Source: Deltaproteobacteria bacterium
GTDB taxonomy: Bacteria; Desulfobacterota; Desulfobacteria; Desulfobacterales; JAFDDL01
Assembly (NCBI GenBank): GCA_019310865.1
Contig: JAFDDL010000201.1
Coordinates: forward strand, 1-6,705
Direction of reading: 5' to 3'
DNA length: 6,705 nucleotides
Shown here: positions 5,833 through 6,705 of the stretch, one piece after another
How positions within the stretch are numbered: the first letter of the stretch is position 1
How the letters are laid out: every line of letters starts with the position of its first letter
Program-made: the position numbers and the translations under genes
Notes under the pieces: model-generated
Told to the model about the DNA's origin: nothing
What the model saw: the letters and a program-made list of their open reading frames with translations, nothing else
Databases searched by the model: none

Positions 5833-6074
5833 CCGCCATGCCCTTCATAGGCTGCTGACCGGATTTTCTGCCAGCCTTCTCCACGAAATTCATCCTGAAG
5901 GCCGTTCCCTTTAAAAGCGGCTTTCCTCAACTTGAAATTTTGATCTGATTTTTGTTTGGAAATAATTTCACGCAGCCCCTGTTCAACAAGAGAACGCAGC
6001 GTGATCTGTCTTTGAGCGGACAGTTTTTTAGCATCCTGTAACAACGAATCAGAAATATCTATGGTTGTCTTCAT
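5829..6074 (-). CDS. vapB: VapB-like type II antitoxin (ribbon-helix-helix)
   Basis: 81 residues. The N-terminus MKTTIDISDSLLQDAKKLSA followed by ITLRSLVEQGLREII is the ribbon-helix-helix DNA-binding domain of the VapB group that precedes PIN toxins. The C-terminal tail (about 45-81, ending in WQKIRSAAYEGHGG) is the toxin-binding part typical of this group. It would neutralise the toxin and repress its own promoter. The toxin gene directly behind it is reduced to 18 codons, so this is an orphan antitoxin; it could persist by chance, or by counteracting a homologous VapC elsewhere. There is no good ribosome-binding site, and the candidate -10 lies almost at the ATG, so translation may be leaderless or nearly so. 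Confidence 0.87.
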   Translation of the reverse strand: MKTTIDISDSLLQDAKKLSAQRQITLRSLVEQGLREIISKQKSDQNFKLRKAAFKGNGLQDEFRGEGWQKIRSAAYEGHGG

Positions 6075-6098
6075 ATTGCTAACAATATCATTCGATAT
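6073..6098. promoter_or_regulatory. Overlapping dyads at the vapB start, candidate autoregulatory operator/promoter
   Basis: ATATTG-CTAA-CAATAT (6073-6088) and ATATC-ATTC-GATAT (6085-6098) are two short inverted repeats sharing four bases, directly upstream of and touching the antitoxin ATG. On the minus strand a weak promoter, TTGATT (6109-6104), 16 bases, TATTGT (6087-6082), overlaps them. Ribbon-helix-helix antitoxins usually bind such short paired repeats in their own promoters. Confidence 0.4.
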
Positions 6099-6115
6099 GG
6101 GTTAATCAACATATT

Positions 6116-6220
6116 TTAACGATAGGCTTCATCCTCGGTGGGAAAAAGCCGGCCCGGCCCCTTGTGATGGTGCATCTCTGGTTTATATCCGACGCTACTT
6201 TGGCGAAAAAAGCTTGCCAT
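6116..6220 (-). CDS. Possible small ORF (34 aa) or gene remnant
   Basis: An ATG at 6220 opens a 34-residue frame ending in TAA at 6116-6118. It starts MASFFRQSSVGYKPE, has a HHHKGPGRLFPTEDEAYR end, and uses codons much like the neighbouring genes. Its lower half (about 6140-6165) is much richer in GC than the AT-rich DNA on both sides. No Shine-Dalgarno sequence is visible and no family is recognised. It sits between the two divergent toxin-antitoxin loci, and its start overlaps the -35 region of the rightward promoter. It could be the end of a lost gene, a real microprotein, or chance. Confidence 0.22.
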   Translation of the reverse strand: MASFFRQSSVGYKPEMHHHKGPGRLFPTEDEAYR

Positions 6221-6242
6221 TTTGGCACAGATTGATTATCAT
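6214..6242 (+). promoter_or_regulatory. Sigma-70 promoter of the tacA-tacT pair
   Basis: TTGCCA (6214-6219), a 17-base spacer and TATCAT (6237-6242) each match consensus at 5 of 6 positions. Transcription would begin near 6249, giving a leader of about 37 bases with AAGGGGG (6275-6281) just before the antitoxin ATG. The -10 is embedded in the perfect dyad at 6233-6247. A second -35-like TTGACA (6252-6257) has no matching -10. Confidence 0.5.
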
Positions 6243-6247
6243 AATCA
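6233..6247. promoter_or_regulatory. Perfect 15-bp dyad over the tacA-tacT -10
   Basis: TGATTAT-C-ATAATCA is an exact palindrome around a single central base and covers the -10 hexamer. The likeliest role is an operator for the TacA antitoxin or the TacAT complex, which repress their own transcription. It also matches the Fur 7-1-7 pattern (TGATAAT-N-ATTATCA) at 12 of its 14 arm positions, so iron control is a secondary possibility. Confidence 0.5.
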
Positions 6248-6285
6248 TTAATTGACAAACACCATAGCCAAAACAAGGGGGTTTT

Positions 6286-6561
6286 ATGCCAATAGTCGAA
6301 AAAAGATTTCAAACTAGAATGCCTTATCATGTCCATGAAAAACTGACACATGCAGCAGAGTTGTCAGGGGCGACTTTAAATCAATTTGTTGTGCAATCTG
6401 CATTGGAGAAAGCCAATTCTGTTTTGGAACGAGAGCGGGTATTAAATTTAACATTCCGGGATGCAGAGATATTCTTTGATGCAATCGAAAATCCACCCCC
6501 ACCAAACGATCGTTTATTAAAAGCAGCCGAAGCCTATAAAATGGAATTTGGTAATGAATAG
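6286..6561 (+). CDS. tacA: TacA-like (DUF1778) type II antitoxin
   Basis: 91 residues. The N-terminal ribbon-helix-helix (about 5-45: KRFQTRMPYHVHEKLTHAAE then ATLNQFVVQSALEKA) and the C-terminal NLTFRDAEIFFDAIENPPPPND...LLKAAEAYK are the DUF1778 pattern. In this family the C-terminal segment wraps around and blocks a GNAT acetyltransferase toxin. The ATG at 6286 follows AAGGGGG closely (4 bases). The toxin start overlaps the last 8 bases of this gene, the normal arrangement for these pairs. Autorepression through the upstream dyad is likely. Confidence 0.92.
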   Translation: MPIVEKRFQTRMPYHVHEKLTHAAELSGATLNQFVVQSALEKANSVLERERVLNLTFRDAEIFFDAIENPPPPNDRLLKAAEAYKMEFGNE

Positions 6562-6705
6562 GCTTGAAGAGCTTAACCGTTCTCATAATAGAGCTGGATT
6601 TGACTGTGGGGTAAAGGAATTAAATGAGTTTCTTAATAACCTTGCCCGACAGAATCTAAAAAAAGGACTTTCTCGGACATTCGTATTGATCAAAAAAAGT
6701 GTCCC
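6554..6705 (+). CDS. tacT: GNAT-family acetyltransferase toxin (TacT-like), N-terminal part, cut by window edge
   Basis: An ATG at 6554 overlaps the end of the antitoxin gene and opens a frame that is still open at base 6705, giving 50 complete codons. The start MNRLEELNRSHNRAGFDCGV is followed by KELNEFLNNLARQNLKKGLSRTFVLI, the highly recognisable N-terminal pattern of TacT/AtaT-type toxins (FDCG...LN.FL...A.QN...G.SRTFV). Such enzymes acetylate the amino group of charged tRNAs and stop translation. The acetyl-CoA binding loop lies beyond the window, so activity cannot be judged. Its start has no strong ribosome-binding site, suggesting translation coupled to the antitoxin. Confidence 0.88.
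   Translation, partial: MNRLEELNRSHNRAGFDCGVKELNEFLNNLARQNLKKGLSRTFVLIKKSV

Noticed and set aside
6106..6351. Minus-strand frame of 81 codons across the tacA control region
   Set aside because: It overlaps the tacA start and promoter antisense, has no ribosome-binding site and no recognisable motif.
1..6705. CRISPR arrays, tRNA or rRNA genes, insertion-sequence ends
   Set aside because: No regularly spaced repeats, no cloverleaf or conserved rRNA stretches, and no transposase were seen on either strand.

Overview
The window (about 6.7 kb, moderate GC, all protein coding) looks like a chromosomal segment of a Gram-negative anaerobe. Protein style, especially the GAF-like LuxR regulator and the acetoin-dehydrogenase-like E1 subunits, suggests a Desulfobacterota (sulfate-reducer type) genome. 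That placement is an inference from protein style; there is no rRNA or marker gene here to prove it.

Layout. (1) Bases 1-319 (+) hold the C-terminal third of a medium-chain (zinc-type) alcohol dehydrogenase. (2) Bases 383-4367 (-) form a compact four-gene operon transcribed right to left: thiamine-diphosphate E1 alpha, E1 beta, a short-chain dehydrogenase/reductase (SDR), and a lipoyl E2 acyltransferase. A perfect 16-bp hairpin lies between the convergent ends of (1) and (2). (3) Bases 4368-4590 are a divergent control region with a promoter on each strand, a perfect 20-bp dyad abutting the -35 of the operon promoter, and a second inverted repeat spanning that promoter. (4) Bases 4591-5724 (+) encode a LuxR-type regulator, the obvious candidate controller of the operon. 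(5) Bases 5776-6705 hold two type II toxin-antitoxin loci facing away from each other: a VapB-like antitoxin followed by a PIN toxin that stops after 18 codons (-), and a TacA (DUF1778) antitoxin followed by a GNAT toxin cut by the window edge (+).

How it may work together. E1 alpha/beta plus E2 resemble the acetoin dehydrogenase branch of 2-oxoacid dehydrogenase complexes: E1 would decarboxylate or cleave a 2-oxo or hydroxyketone substrate and pass the acyl group to lipoyl-E2 and then to CoA. The embedded SDR and the neighbouring alcohol dehydrogenase fit interconversion of an alcohol or diol with the ketone substrate. Several details depart from the textbook complex: E2 has no recognisable E3-binding domain, no E3 gene is present, and E1 alpha has substitutions at several conserved cofactor-loop positions. 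The substrate is therefore open. The toxin-antitoxin end looks like accessory DNA, and the broken PIN toxin suggests a past rearrangement next to the regulator.
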